A stretch of DNA of 64,000 bases from Metridium senile (GCA_949775045.1 OX459108.1:15715763-15779762); one strand, 5' to 3'; shown: positions 32,746 through 45,185, numbered from the stretch's first letter. Translations and numbers: made by a program. Notes: generated from the letters alone by a model not told the origin.

Positions 32746-34200
32746 CATATTATTATATGTCGACCAATCTTATAACAAATGAGGATTCTGATGACAGTGT
32801 ATATTGAATAGACCATTTCATGGTTCTTGTTGATCTGCCTCAGTATCGATAGCCTGTAATATTACTACAATTTTACTACAGCCCATGGAAATTTTAAATG
32901 TTTCAATTGTTTGATAATGTGTACATTGCTTAAATTACTGCGGGCTGTAAACAAATTTTAAAGAATGTATAACACGTTATCGAGGCTGAGGTTGATTAAT
33001 GAGAACTATGAAAAGGTCTATTAACGTAGTCATTGAAAAAGAGACTGATCTAGGTTTTTAGTTGTTTCAAGGGTATGCCTGGTCTCCCCCGTAGCCGTGT
33101 TTAGCCTCGTCACACAAACACGGATGTGGGGGAGACTAGGGTATGCATAAACCTTTTTTGTTTTAGTGTTGATTTTGTTTTGTATGACAAAATATATCCC
33201 ACAGTCCTTTTCGGTCTCACGATTATAGGCTTTACGTAGACACTTTTTACTGATTGGTAGTAGGTTTCAAACACTACGGGTTTTACAATAGAACAAAGCT
33301 AAGCTAACAAAGAATGCACTAGGTTTGTATTAAATTACGTCAATGTCTACATAATAATTATTATTGATTAGGTATCACAAAATGAACTACACTGATACAC
33401 AAACAAGACTTTTCCAGTTTACTGATTTTATTAGCACTGTTTTCAGATTCAGTGAATTTTTTATAGATTGACATTTCATGTGTTCTTTAATAGTTACTAC
33501 CTACTGGTTTTTATATATCAACTAGTGATTATCACTCAACAGGGAATGTCAAATACATAGAAACAATACCTTTGTTACAACTTTAATTATCAAAATAAGA
33601 ACTAGCTATTACACAGTAGCAATTCCTTTTTATGAATGGATGTAGTGCTTGTATTTACACCTTTTTGAATTCTATCTTACATTTTTACAAGTGAATATGA
33701 TATTTTCTTGTTTTATTATAATTATATTGTTCTTTATAAGTCTCCCTTACAGCCGTTATTAGTGTCGGGCTTCCTGTCCCACTAATAACAGCTGCAAGCG
33801 AGACAAATTGCTCTTAGAACAGCAGTACTGTATTACTTCAATGATCGAAACCCTAATTCTCTTTTTCAAGATGTTTTGCATATTGAAGAGAATTTGGATT
33901 TTGATCACAATTAAATGTCTATATATATAATTATTAGAAAACGCCCTAATAAATTACATACTAGCTATTTTATAAATATTAAATGAATGTGTAATAAAGC
34001 ATGCTTGATAATCATCATAGAATTTCCATACCCAGTCTCCTTCGCAGGCCCTCCCTTACCCCTCCCCTGATAGGCTGGATATAATTTTGTCAGCCTCATC
34101 CAAGAAAAAGCTAACATTATTGTAGATGCTAATTGTGCATTCTTGTGCTGCAGCAATATATATTATTTATAAAGTGTTCAATGTGCATTGGCTATTCTCA
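32746..34200. other. ABCB7/ankyrin gene convergent intergenic, with two foldbacks
   Basis: 32807-33022 is a MITE with AATAGACCATTTCATGGTTC ends and complement. 33078-33141 is a foldback of the GGTCTCCCCCGTAGCCGTG / GGATGTGGGGGAGACTAGG type, of which a partial relative lies at 715-765. 33740-33805 is a hairpin around GGGCTTCCTGT. The 3' UTRs of both genes should lie here; no other gene is seen. Confidence 0.65.
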
Positions 34201-37200
34201 TCACCACCAACTTGTATCATCAGCATCATTTTCATCTGCATCATTATTGTCATCACCAAAATGATAATCATTACTTCCATCACTCTCCTCATCTACAGAA
34301 TCATCATCATCATCAATGGAATCATCACTATCAATGTCGTCCATAAAATACTGTTCCATATCCCATACATTCCAGTCAGTCTCGGCCAATGCGCTCAGTA
34401 TCTTGTCCCTCAGAAGTACTACTTCAAAATGTGTTATCAATTCTAAAGGTAATCCCTGGCTGCGCACAAACTGGACAATATGGTCCGGAGAGAAGGAAGA
34501 GAATCCCAGACCAGGGAAGCGATGTTCCACAGCTGTCCTTGCTGCTAGTTGTGAAAGAGGACAAGACTTTTTACCAAACAATAGCTGTAGTAAGCGTTTC
34601 CCTTTGCTGTACAGTTTAAGTAGTGGTGCGTTGTCACTGTCCTTCTCAATGGTGAAGTCTAGTAGTTCTTTTAGTATTTTATCGGTGGAGAAGTAGCCAT
34701 TATCAATTAGAGGAGCAATCGCTTTGATGTTGGACTTGACATCAAGACGACCCCAGGCCATCCAAGGTATGATGGCAGCCAAGAGAGGGGAGATGAATCT
34801 TAAGGAAAGAAAATGGTTGTATAGGTTTATTAGTGTATTTAATTACAACATTATGGGTTTATCATCTTAAAATAAAGTCATTATTATTATTTTAATGACA
34901 ATAGAGTACAAATATTATACCCGTGAAACAAGTAGTACTAATTAGTACTAAATAGTGCTAATTAAACAATAGAAAACAAATTTATAGAATTAGCATAAAA
35001 TATCACTATTTAGTACTATTTATGTTTCACGCTTTTAATGTTTGTACTCTAACAATCGAATTATTTATATTGTAGTATTTCTTTAGTTTTCTTCAGGAAG
35101 ATCATATCAAAGACATGTTTTTTAAAACACACATATATATATATACCTTCCATCGGGACCCATGCCTTTAATATCAGGGTTTGCTCCTCTGTCTAACAAC
35201 ATTTGCGCCACCTCAAAGTTCCCAGAATGCATTGCATTAAAAAGGGCAGTCCTTCCATGTATTCCACAGTGATTGATCTAGAATACAACGACAAGACAAT
35301 TAGACAAATATGACTGGTTGTAATAGGAAAATGTGTCGTAATGAATATTTATTCATTATATGGCTACGAAAGTATGCACGCTCTGATTGGCTGATTTCCC
35401 ATCTCAGACCGTTACCATGACAACAGCAACTTGTAAAGTATTGCTATAAATATTTTGTTTTGCCTTGTCATACCTGCAAAGTATTATTTTGCAAGTTAAG
35501 TGTGTGTTTAATGTATTTTAAGTCATTCAATGAGAGACTTCATCTTGTGGATCCAAAACAATTTAGACAATGAGATGTCGCCAACCGTGGTAAATAAGAG
35601 GACATACCACAAAAAACTATTGTAAATTTGTTAAATTAACCTCGCTTGTTCGGTTGGTATAGAAAATATATCAGACCTCTCTTTTTTGTATGGACCTCGC
35701 TGCGCTTGGTCTGTACAGTCAAGGCCTTGGTCTGATATTTTCCCGCACAGACCTCATTACCAAATTCACTAAATAACCATCAACTCGTCTTTGTTATTCA
35801 AACTACACGCATGACTTGTCTAGGTGAGTGAAATGAGCATGAATACTATAATTATGAAATAATATACCATAATATTCACCTTGACACTTTCAAATCTTAG
35901 AAGATACTGTACTGCTTTAGTTATGTCATATCCACTTGTGCACGGGCCATACTCATTATAAGTCCTCCATGGCATTGGACTACATAATGACATCAACGGT
36001 GTATTTCCACATCTATCAACGGCACTAATGTTAGCACCATTATCACACAGTACTTCAGCCATCTGTAGATCACATGATCGTAACAATGTGCTATGCAGGG
36101 GTGTCTTGTTTTCTATGTCCAAGACGTTCACCTCAGCACCACGTCCTAGTAGCATCCAGACCAGGGAAACAAGATCATCAGCGAAGGCTTTGGTGCTGGA
36201 ACATTTCTTGCCGTTTAGCAGGATGACAGGGAAAGGAGGGGGAGTGTCTTTAATTGGGCTGCCGTAACTTGTTACACTGTTGTACAGGTCAACAACACAT
36301 TCTAATGGACTTCTGCCTGGACCAATGTACTCGGCACCTAGAAACTTAATATATGTATAATGATATAAAATATTAGTATTATCATAAACATTTAAAATCA
36401 TTATTTGCATCATACAATAGTAATAATTATTGGAATTATTACGTACTACCATTATTACTTTATTGTCACCAACATATCATGATCATTATGATCATCACCA
36501 ACATAGTTTACAATCATTAATTACAATGTTCACAATCAACATCTTCACCATCATTATTAAGATTAATAATTACAATTATATTGTATTTGTCAATTTCTAC
36601 TTGAGTTGTATATTTTCCAATCACTCAACTATTACTCTATTCAAAATATGCTATAGTTGGCCTCAGATTATTTGTTTTCATTTTGATTAAATTTTGCTCT
36701 CTCTGATATGGAATTGCCCACATGTATAATATGGTATAGATATATATCACTATGGTAACACTAGTTCAAATCTTAGACAATGTATAAAATATATAAAATA
36801 TGAATGTTCACCTCTGGAATTCTCAGCATAGCATCAGCACCTGCCATTAAAAATCAAACAACTATAATTTAATTAATCTTAATACAGCACTTCAGAAATT
36901 ATATCATACACAAACTAGTAAGGATTACATCACATTAAAAATAATTGATTACTGTTGTTATTTTTGTAGTTATCGATAACTTTTTGTAATGATTGAGTGA
37001 AGTTATTCACGTTAAATTATAGATCATATTTTTCTTGATCTCAGTTCTAAATTTTAATATTTTTATAAACCCAGGCAGAACTTAATATCTAAATTGTAAA
37101 ACCTCAAAAATCACTTATTTAAATCACTTGATATAAACTTGAATCCTCAAAATTGTTAGGCTAGCTTAATTAAAGAAAAAGTTGTTTTATAAAACAACGA

Positions 37201-37663
37201 CATTTACAAACGACATGATTCATAGCGAGACCATTCGAGACGGAATTTCAGAGCACAAAAACTTAAACATTTGACACACAATAAAAGCGGAATTTTGTCA
37301 ACTTTTAAACTTTTTTTGTAACACAAAAAACACAAAAAAATATTTTATATTCATATAGACTTTTATCCGTTAGATATATACTTTTAAATAATACATATTG
37401 ATTAAAACAGCTTTACCTCTTTCGATTAAAAGTCGAGCAATTTTCAAATGAATTGGTAAAACTTTTGCATCACAACACGAATCCTCTCCCGACAAAACAA
37501 TATAGAGAGGAATCCTGCGAAAATATCCCTCGTCTAAACAACTTCCAGAACGGCTCTCTATTATCTCTAATGCTTGGTTGAAGTTCCTATTTTCCAAGGC
37601 TTCTGTTAGAGGAGTTTGATTGAAGCCAAAGACGACGTTGAACTGAGCTGGTGCGACCGCCAT
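34201..37663 (-). CDS. Ankyrin-repeat protein with SOCS-box-like C-terminus
   Basis: Five minus-strand exons: 37663-37417, 36840-36812 (29 nt), 36344-35880, 35277-35147 and 34798-34201 (TGA). They join in phase to 489 residues. Ankyrin-type repeats are seen: NQTPLTEALENRNFNQALEI (exon 1), KTPLHSTLLRSCDLQMAEVL and GNTPLMSLC (exon 3), GRTALFNAMHSGNFEVAQML (exon 4), each with a following LLxRGA-like turn. Residues about 355-410 (CPLSQLAARTAVEHRF..HIVQFVRSQGLPLELITHFE) look like a SOCS box, which would recruit elongins and a cullin. The tail is highly acidic (DDSIDDDDDSVDEESDG). The exon 3 acceptor (ATATTAAG) is unusual but is required by phase. I cannot name the orthologue; ASB-family or a related ANK protein is likely. 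Start ATG lies in AACATGGCGG, a YY1-like context. Confidence 0.85.
34902..35051. mobile_element. MITE TAGAGTACAAA, copy 1
   Basis: Ends TAGAGTACAAATATTATACC and its imperfect complement finishing TTTGTACTCTA, with TAGTACTAATTAGTACTAAA inside. About 150 bp, in the intron of the ankyrin gene before its last exon. Nearly identical to the copy at 61827-61972. Confidence 0.88.
35340..35770. repeat. Repeat-derived sequence in ankyrin gene intron 3
   Basis: Contains a GACCTCGCTGCGCTTGGTCTG segment with partial inverted copies around CAGACCTC and GGTCTGATATTTTC. It looks like a decayed foldback element; borders unclear. Confidence 0.45.
36345..37416. other. Ankyrin gene introns 1 and 2
   Basis: AT-rich introns on either side of the 29-nt exon 2 (36812-36840). 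36460-36560 holds a weak ATCATT tract. No repeat or RNA gene recognised. Confidence 0.5.
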
Positions 37664-38470
37664 GTTGTTTTGATTCTCTGCCCCAATATTCTCCCTACGC
37701 CTACCCCCTAAGTCAGAGAAAATTATAATATTTTTTAAAGGGTATTTATTAATAAAATCAATTAAATCGCTTTAAACTTTTAACAAACCCCTAAAAAATT
37801 ATGTGAATATTTTATTCTATATCTATTAGCTACGTTTTCCAATATAAATCGATCCTAACAACTTATGTAAAAGTTTCACGTTTGTGGGCTTCCTGTGGAA
37901 TTCCATTTGGATTGATCTGTTGACGAAGAGTTGTGTTGGCCTGTCACTTATGGCATACTCTTTAATGGCGAAAAATTCAGCTTAAAGCCTTACTTAACAA
38001 GCAAAATTAACTGCTGAAAGCCAACATCAAGTACTTATGCAAACAGATAGTACAATAATGACTACTTTAGCGATGAAAATGTGATATAAATTGCGATAGT
38101 AACCTAACTTGGTAAGTTTGAGGTCATGTTGCCATGGGTTAATCCTTCAACGATACATATATTCATGGATGTATTTCTGAAGGGGATAGTTTAAAAGAAT
38201 GCAAATTCTCAAATAGTTGTTCAAAAGTGTAAAAAGACTTGCTATGAACGTTCAAACAACAAAATATTGATACTCAACCGGTTTTCAGACCCAAAATGAG
38301 CCAATTTGAATGACTTGATATCCTAATCTCTATAAATTATTAATTGTTGCTTTTTCATTGATTTTGAATGACATTATATATAATCTTGTTTGCAAAACTA
38401 AAGTAAGTTATTGATATTCAAGAGACATCATAAAGCAAGGGAGTTATATTACAGAGCTGTCATAGTCATC
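37664..38470. promoter_or_regulatory. Divergent ankyrin gene/tetraspanin intergenic region
   Basis: 807 bp between opposed starts. AT-rich, with one GGGCTTCCTGTG string at 37884. No TATA box or strong motif besides the YY1-like site over the ankyrin gene ATG. The tetraspanin may have 5' non-coding exons here. Confidence 0.4.
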
Positions 38471-41400
38471 ATGATTGTTGATGGAGCTGATGATGATGAT
38501 GACAAGCCCACTTGTACTCGGCACTGTGTAACAAAGTATTTCATATTCACAATAAATGCACTGGTCTGGGTAAGTTGACGTAATATGTAAATCTGCCATG
38601 TGTCCCCTCATCCACTTCCTAGCATATATATGCATCACATGCATCTACCCTCGTCCAAAGATTTGATCAAAACTGATCACATTGTGATGTATACACCTAT
38701 TTCAATTAACGTTGTCCATCTGGAATGGTTGATCTGAGACCGATAGGAATTGTGGGAGTTAAATTCCAAAAACATTGTTTTAATCACACTTGAATGGTGC
38801 TGAATTACAGATAACAGTATTTCAGAAGTAAACATTAATATTCAAGCGTGATTATGATAGTGCATTTGCAGTTTAATGAGCTCCCACAATTCCTGTCGGT
38901 CTCAGATCAACCATTCCAGATGGACAACGTTAATTGACATAGGTGTACATGTGATCAGTCCCATGTCTCAATCTTAATCATGGTGTGATAATAGCATGAT
39001 TTTTCCCTCTGATCACCCCACTGCCAATAGATTCAGTGATCACACCCATGATCACACTGTGGAAATGTTTTTACCCGTGATCACACCCTTGATCACACCC
39101 ATATTTATACTGGAGTTATATACAGGCTGCCCTCATCCAAAGATTCAATCAATCAAGTAATCTTTATTAGGATAATTAATTAAACAGGTAAAAACAGAGT
39201 CTTTTTCCCATTATGGCCACCCTTGTAAAAATTATATAATTATAATAAATACTTTTACTAATTATTATAATAATAACAATGTGTTTTACACTACACAAGA
39301 TACTGGACCCACCACAGACAGCAAGCATAACACACATGCAGTAGACCCCACCTCCAAGATAATAGTGTTCTTCTATTTATCATAAAATCATTGTATTTGT
39401 TCTAGGCTGTATCTATCATATTCATTGGTATAGGTTCATGGGCTCATGTGGAGAAGAATCAATATGATACGCGTGGTAGTCTATCTTTCGACCCCTCCGT
39501 GTTAATCATTGTTACTGGTGTTTTTCTTTTCATTGTGACATTTTGTGGCTGCGTTGGCGCATTGAGAGAGAACAAACTTCTTCTTAGAATAGTGAGTATA
39601 TAGCTGCAATTGAATATATAACATTGTTTGTTAAATATTGTTGTCATGTTCTTGTCAATATTCCCCTTCACAGTTCCCTGTGCCATGTTGAAAGGTAGCC
39701 ATACCTTTGCATCAAAGCGTGACAATTAAACGTTGATCTTGCAATGATAGAGACATTTTAACACCTTGCAGGACAATTATTCATGTGACTCTATCATTGC
39801 AAGCTCAACGTTCGTCTTGTTTTGATGCAAAGTCCAGGCTATTTTCAAGATGGCACAAGGAACTGATGGGGACTATTGCTGTTAAACTCTGACGGTGCAA
39901 CTACTTCAGCTGTTTGGTGGATGACCATTTGCAGAAAGTATAAGCTTGTTATGAGCTCTTTAGCAGCTCTTATTTTTACAGCTACTGCTGGTGTATAGTT
40001 TAATGGGGGAGTCGGTTTAGTTGTCAATGACCCCACCCATGAACAGGTTGTACTGTCAAAGTATTAATTGCTTTCTCTTCTCTTTACAGTACATGGTTGT
40101 TCTTGTTATCTTATTTACTTTGGAAATTGTTGCTGGGTTTGTTGCTTTCTTCTTTGTGGATGAGGTATGGGACAACTTGTCAGTCAGTCAGTCAATCAGC
40201 CAGTCAATCAGTCAATCAGCCAGTCATCCAGTCAGTCAATCAATCAGCCAGTCAGTGTGTTGGTCAGTCAGTCATCCATTCAGTCAATCAGCCAGTCAGT
40301 CAGTCATCCAGTCAGTCAGTCAATCAGCCAGTCAGTGTGTTGGTCAGTCAGTCATCCAGTCAGTCAGTCAATCAGCCAGTCAGTGTGTTGGTCAGTCAGT
40401 CATCCAGCCAGCCAGCCAGTCAGTCAGTCAGTAAGGTAGTCCATCAGTCAAACATCCAGTCAGTCAGTCAGTCAGTCAGTCAGTCAGTCAGTCAGGCATA
40501 TAACCACCCAGACAGCCAGTCAGTATGTTAGTAATTTTAAAAGTCAATCAGTCAGTCAGTGTGCTAGTCCGTCAGTCACTAAGGCAGTCAGCCAGTATGT
40601 CAGTCAAGTAGTCCATCAGTCAAACATCCAGCCAGTCAGTCAGTCAGACAGGCATATAACCATCTAGTCAGCCAGTCAGTCTGTAAGTAATTTTAAAAGT
40701 CAGTCAGTCATTCAGTAAGTGAATAAGTCAGTCAAAAACTCCTGCACCTCTCATTCCAGACAAGAGCAAAAGTTATAAGTACAGTCAAGCACATTGTGAT
40801 CCATTACCGTGATGACACAGACCTACAGAATGCTATTGACGGCATACAGCAGGGCTTGAAGTGCTGTGGGGGATACTCATATCATGACTGGGACCATAAC
40901 AAGTATTTTAACTGCTCATCCAACACTGTTGAAGCGTGTGGTGTACCTTTCTCATGCTGTATTAAGGTATTTGGACATGTTTTCCACCCTTTCCACCTCT
41001 TCTTTCTGTCACACAGGTAACCCAAATCTGCTTACCTGATAACATCTTTGTGCTCACAGCTTTTCCCAAAGTAAAGAAAAAACCCTGACAATGAGATTTT
41101 GCTAAGAAAAACGTTTTGAGTACATTTGTTCAACACTACGTATTGCAGTTATTGCAATGCAATTTTTGTGCTATTATTTTCTTAGTTTACGCTGTTTAGA
41201 CAAGGCTTGCATATTAAATCTTTAAGATGTGTTCAATGTTTTTTTAGGATGATATCAATACCCAGTGTGGGTTTGGAATAAGAAGAGAGAAAACGGTAGG
41301 TATATGGCATCCAATTTATAAATGATTCTTCTTGACTGACTAGCCTCTCATATATGTGTAAAGTCCACTGTGTTCCAACAAGAGCTTAGGATAGCCAGTC

Positions 41401-42486
41401 AAGAACAGTAGCAGGTTACCTGATACTTTGATTATATTGAGTTACCATTTTTACTAACTGATAGTCAATGTTTAGAAGTCTGAAGCAACCAAGTTCATTT
41501 ACACACAAGGATGCATTGACAAGCTTTCTGATTGGTTAGTTAATAACCTACATATTGTTGGCGGCATTGCTTTTGGATTTGCTATCATACAAGTAAGTTA
41601 AGACTTTGATGATGATGATGGTAATGATGATGATGATGGTATGATTGTGATAGTAATGATAGTAACAATAGAGATGATGGTGATGATGATGATGATGACA
41701 TAGTGATGATGATGACATAGTGATGATGATGATGATGACATAGTGATGATGATGACATAGTGATGATGGTGATGGTGACATAGTGATGATGATGGTGATG
41801 ATGATGATGATGATAGGGGTAATGCTAGAGATGATGGCAGAGATGATTGTGATAGTAATGATAGTAAGGATAGAGGTGATGATGATGACATAGTGATGGT
41901 GATGATGATGACATAGTGATGATGATGACATAGTGATGATGATGACATAGTGATGATGATGACATAGTGATGATGATGATGGTGACATAGTGATGATGAT
42001 GGTGATGATGATAGGGGTAATGCTAGAGATGATGACAGAGATGATTGTGATAGTAATGATAGAAATGATGGTGATGATGATGATGATGATGACATAGTGA
42101 TGATGATGGTGACGATAATGATGATGATAGGGTTAATGATAGAGATGATGACAGATGATTATGATGGTGATGATGATAGGGGTAATGATACAGATGATGG
42201 TGATGGTGACGATAATGATAGAGATGATGACAGATGATTATGATAGAGATGATGGTGATATTAATGATGCTAGTCATATGATTCTAATGACGACGGTTGT
42301 TCTAAAGATAGTGATAATTATTAAGATGATAGTGATGCCATCAAAATAGCTGTACATTAATGCATTTTTCTTGTTTTATTTTTGTTTCAGCTGTTAGCAA
42401 TCCTAGGATCCAATACTATAATCACAGATATAGAACAAACAATAGCTACAAATGACAAGTTATACTCTGATCCACATCAGATGTAA
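38471..42486 (+). CDS. Tetraspanin, TspanC8-type
   Basis: Four-pass membrane protein; TspanC8 members escort the metalloprotease ADAM10. Seven exons: 38471-38569, 39406-39591, 40090-40164, 40760-40966, 41248-41295, 41476-41592 and 42391-42486. They are in phase and give 275 residues. TM1 is TKYFIFTINALVWAVSIIFI. TM2 is VLIIVTGVFLFIVTF, followed by GCVGALREN. TM3 is VVLVILFTLEIVAGFVAFFF. TM4 is HIVGGIAFGFAIIQ. The large loop has CCG (155-157), then NCS, ACG, SCC, QCG and GCI: eight Cys in all. It also keeps HYRDDTDLQNAID and DINTQCGFG, typical of the TSPAN5/14/17/33 group. The ATG is inside a GAT-rich stretch giving MIVDGADDDDDK; an alternative upstream 5' exon cannot be excluded. I do not assign a specific member. 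Confidence 0.92.
38673..38958. mobile_element. MITE with about 85-bp inverted arms in tetraspanin intron 1
   Basis: Arms: CTGATCACATTGTGATGTAT..TTAACGTTGTCCATCTGGAA..GAGACCGATAGGAATTG and their complement on the right, only a few mismatches apart. Directly downstream, 38960-39110 has tandem TGATCACACCC units. Confidence 0.9.
39655..39882. mobile_element. Foldback element in tetraspanin intron 2
   Basis: CACAGTTCCCTGTGCCATGT..AGCCATACCTTTGCATCAAA at the left is mirrored by TTTTGATGCAAAGTCCAGGC..CAAGATGGCACAAGGAACTG at the right, with inner arms TTGCAATGATAGAG / CTCTATCATTGCAA. A diverged single arm occurs at 1615-1690. Confidence 0.82.
40178..40735. repeat. (CAGT)n tetranucleotide array in tetraspanin intron 3
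   Basis: CAGTCAGTCAGTCAATCAGC-type repeat with a roughly 58-bp higher-order unit (GTGTGTTGGTCAGTCAGTCA). It starts immediately after the exon 3 donor. Three overlapping Ser/Gln/Val open frames are artefacts. Confidence 0.94.
41330..41412. mobile_element. Small foldback, TTCTTGACTGRCTAGCC type
   Basis: TTCTTGACTGACTAGCCT and AGGATAGCCAGTCAAGAA flank about 45 bp. Same type as the inner element at 17820-17925. Confidence 0.7.
41605..42345. repeat. GAT-triplet array in tetraspanin intron 6
   Basis: About 740 bp of (GAT)n with regular GACATAGTGATGATGATGAC interruptions and a larger duplicated block (GGGGTAATGCTAGAGATGAT near 41816 and 42013). Open frames on both strands are artefacts. Confidence 0.93.
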
Positions 42487-44213
42487 ACAAGCTATCTCTC
42501 TACGTACACAGACACTGACCTGGAGCACTGATGCTGTCTATGTGTTATCTATCTACACAAACACTGACCTGGACAACGACAAACTCTCACAAAAGGAGTT
42601 AAAAGAGCTATGAATTAGGAATATTTAGGTCAAGAAATTTGTTGATTAACTTGATTTGTTGGTCACAATCTTTACAGGGCAGTAGGATTTAAGTGTGATG
42701 CAATATATGTTAACATTAATGCAAACGTATATGCTTATATGATACAAACTTATATGATAGAGATTGAAAATATCAAAAATAAAAGAGTTATGAATCCAGT
42801 ATAAACCCCACTATAGGTCAGCGTAGTGTTTAAAAGTGTTTGTATTGTGATATGCTAATTTGCCAACCATTTTAACAATAGATGTGTCAGTTAATTTTCT
42901 TTGTTCTAATAACAATGATTGGTTGGCAAAACCATAACAAAATACTTCACTGTACGTCAACCTTTTAACATGGTACAAGGGGCGGATCCAGGCTTTTTTT
43001 CAGGGAGGAGGAGGTGCATCATTAGGAAATGACGTAATATATAAATAACTTAAGAAAAAATATTTTCAGATTGTTGGTGATGCTTTATGATTGTTTTTTT
43101 TTAGGGGGGAGGGGGGGGCACCCCCAGAAGATAAACCAAGTCAACACATTCAAGTAGAAATAATGTTTTTTAATATATGTCATCTTCTCATTTCATAAAC
43201 AGACATACACTCCAAATAACTTAATCTCTCTAACATCAAACACCTAATAAACAATTTGATTTTGTACCTAACCTAATGTGATTGGCTCTTGCATTAATGG
43301 ATACATTATCTTCTTCCACCATGTGAACCCAATGGTTTGACTCAAATGCAGTTATTTGACTCATTATAATATACTGTACAAAATTACTCGATTCTGATTG
43401 GACAAGAGGAGTACAATTACATCAAGTACAGAGTACCAATTAAGTTTTTCAGTATATTATAAATAAAAAATCACACAATCTTCTCGTACAAGTATTCATA
43501 AATAATAGAAACCTGTGGTGTTTTGACAGTTGTCAAATTGGACTTCCCTAAAGGCTTGTCCAATTTCAACTTTCAAAACATCACTCGTACCTATTGATTA
43601 TGAGTTGTACTCAAGATTGTGCAATTTCCTATACCTAATAACATCTAATGTAGAAATAAAGATGAAGAATGTTTATAATACATGTATTCCATTTTGCAAG
43701 GCAGAGTTCTAAGAACCAATCCAATCAAGACTTCTAATAAGAACAACTATTAAAAACTCATTTGTTCATTCAAAGAAAAATATTTTGGTTTTGTAATAAA
43801 TCATTATTTTGCTCATGAATCTTTGTCATTATTAAAGCACTGACAATGAGCAACTGAAAATTTAACTGATTTTTTGTTTTTTATCCTTCATGAGTTACAA
43901 TTTCTTTGCGTAGTCATGGTTACACAAATTCATTGCTTTATATGAAAGCTTTGTAAGTTCAAACAAACAATCAAGATTTGTTTGATCTGATGCAAACCTG
44001 GATTCTCGCATATACAAGAGGGAATTTCAATCTAGATTGATGGATAACAATTATAGCTGTGTTTCTGTTGATTAATGAGCTGTGATCATCTGAGTGTGTG
44101 TATTGTAGAGAACAGGTGTTGGTGTCCTAAATGTTGACAATGTGACAATGGCATTCACATTGTCAAACCTTAGTGAAACCCACACTAGTCTTTCTCAAGA
44201 CACAGACACACGG
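42487..44213. other. Tetraspanin 3' flank
   Basis: Holds the tetraspanin 3' UTR. An AATAAA at 42778 is a candidate poly(A) signal. 42830-42960 is the dispersed GTATTGTGATATGCTAATTT repeat. 42967-43140 is a GGGGCGGATCCAGG element with a G-rich run. 43380-43700 has inverted pieces around AAATTGGAC / GTCCAATTT. No gene recognised. Confidence 0.5.
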
Positions 44214-44338
44214 GGCCTGTTGTATGAAGCCTGAATAGCGCTATCCACCGGATAAATTCCTATCCAACGGATAAATTCTATTCACTGGATAACTCTTATC
44301 CAGTGGATCACTTTATCCAGGCTTCGTACAACTGGCCT
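44214..44338. mobile_element. Foldback MITE, GCCTGTTGTATGAAGCCTG ends
   Basis: GGCCTGTTGTATGAAGCCTG and the mirrored CAGGCTTCGTACAACTGGCC. The interior is built from GGATAA / TTATCC alternations. Related to 6585-6690. Confidence 0.88.
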
Positions 44339-44550
44339 CTGGATAATCATAACTCATCAACATCACTTACACCTGGGTTCAAACGATTCAAATATCAGAC
44401 ACCAATACCAACAGTCTTTCCGGAAAAAACTACATACGCGAAGATGATCACAAGTCACATCAGGTCTACATCAGCCAAGCTACAGATTGCAATATCTTTG
44501 TAAATGTTAAACCCGCTATAGAAATAAAGGATTGATTATAAACTATAGGT

Positions 44551-44755
44551 AATATAATGAAATTTGTAACACTGTAAAAAATGTTGAAGTAACTTTACTG
44601 ACGTTTCGAGCTTTAGCCCTTCGTTGGAGTAAAAGTTAAGTCATTTTTTACGGTGTTACAATTCAAGAGTTTTATTCAATTATGTTACCTATTGTTTATA
44701 TCAAACACTGACGCAGCCTATACTAGTTTACTCGCTAGTTTCCATTTAAAGGATT
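44551..44755. mobile_element. Inverted-repeat element with CGAAACGTCAG centre, copy 2
   Basis: Arms GGTAATATAATGAAATTTGT..AACACTGTAAAAAATG and their complement. The minus-strand centre is CCAACGAAGGGCTAAAGCTC followed by GAAACGTCAGTAAA. The tail CACTGACGCAGCCTATACTA..GCTAGTTTCCAT follows on the plus strand. Confidence 0.8.
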
Positions 44756-44904
44756 GATTGATAACTTACATCTGTGCCAATCACTCTTGACTGTATTTCA
44801 TAGGTGTTATCCCTACGCTAAAACCAACTCTAATAATCAATCAACAACAATTTAGTCACTGTAGTGGTTGCAAGAACATAATAAACTGAAATAATAATAA
44901 TAAT

Positions 44905-45185
44905 AATATAAAGGTAATATAATGAAATTTGTAACACTGTAAAGAATGTTGACTTAACTTTACTGACATTTCGAGCTTTAGGGCTAAAGCTTGAAACGTC
45001 AGTAAAGTTAAGTCAATATTTTTTACGGTGTTAAAAATTCCATTCTATAACCTATCATTCATATCAAACACCGACGCAGCCTATACTAGTTTACTTGCTA
45101 GTTTCCATTGATAATAATAATAGTTTATATGAAACATCGAAGTAGCCTATACTAGTTTACTGGCTAGTTTCCATTGATAATAATA
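44905..45185. mobile_element. Inverted-repeat element with CGAAACGTCAG-like centre, copy 3
   Basis: The same arms as the previous copy enclose an almost perfect palindrome, CTTAACTTTACTGACATTTC..GAAACGTCAGTAAAGTTAAG. Two tails with GACGCAGCCTATACTAGTTT / AAGTAGCCTATACTAGTTTA follow in tandem. Confidence 0.8.

Noticed and set aside
34316..34696. 126-residue plus-strand frame
   Set aside because: Antisense shadow of the last exon of the ankyrin-repeat gene.
40021..40531. Ser/Gln/Val-rich frames up to 144 residues
   Set aside because: (CAGT)n array after tetraspanin exon 3; the donor at 40165 ends the coding part.
43530..43712. 60-residue plus-strand frame after the tetraspanin
   Set aside because: Lies within inverted-repeat remnants; no start context, splice sites or similarity recognised.
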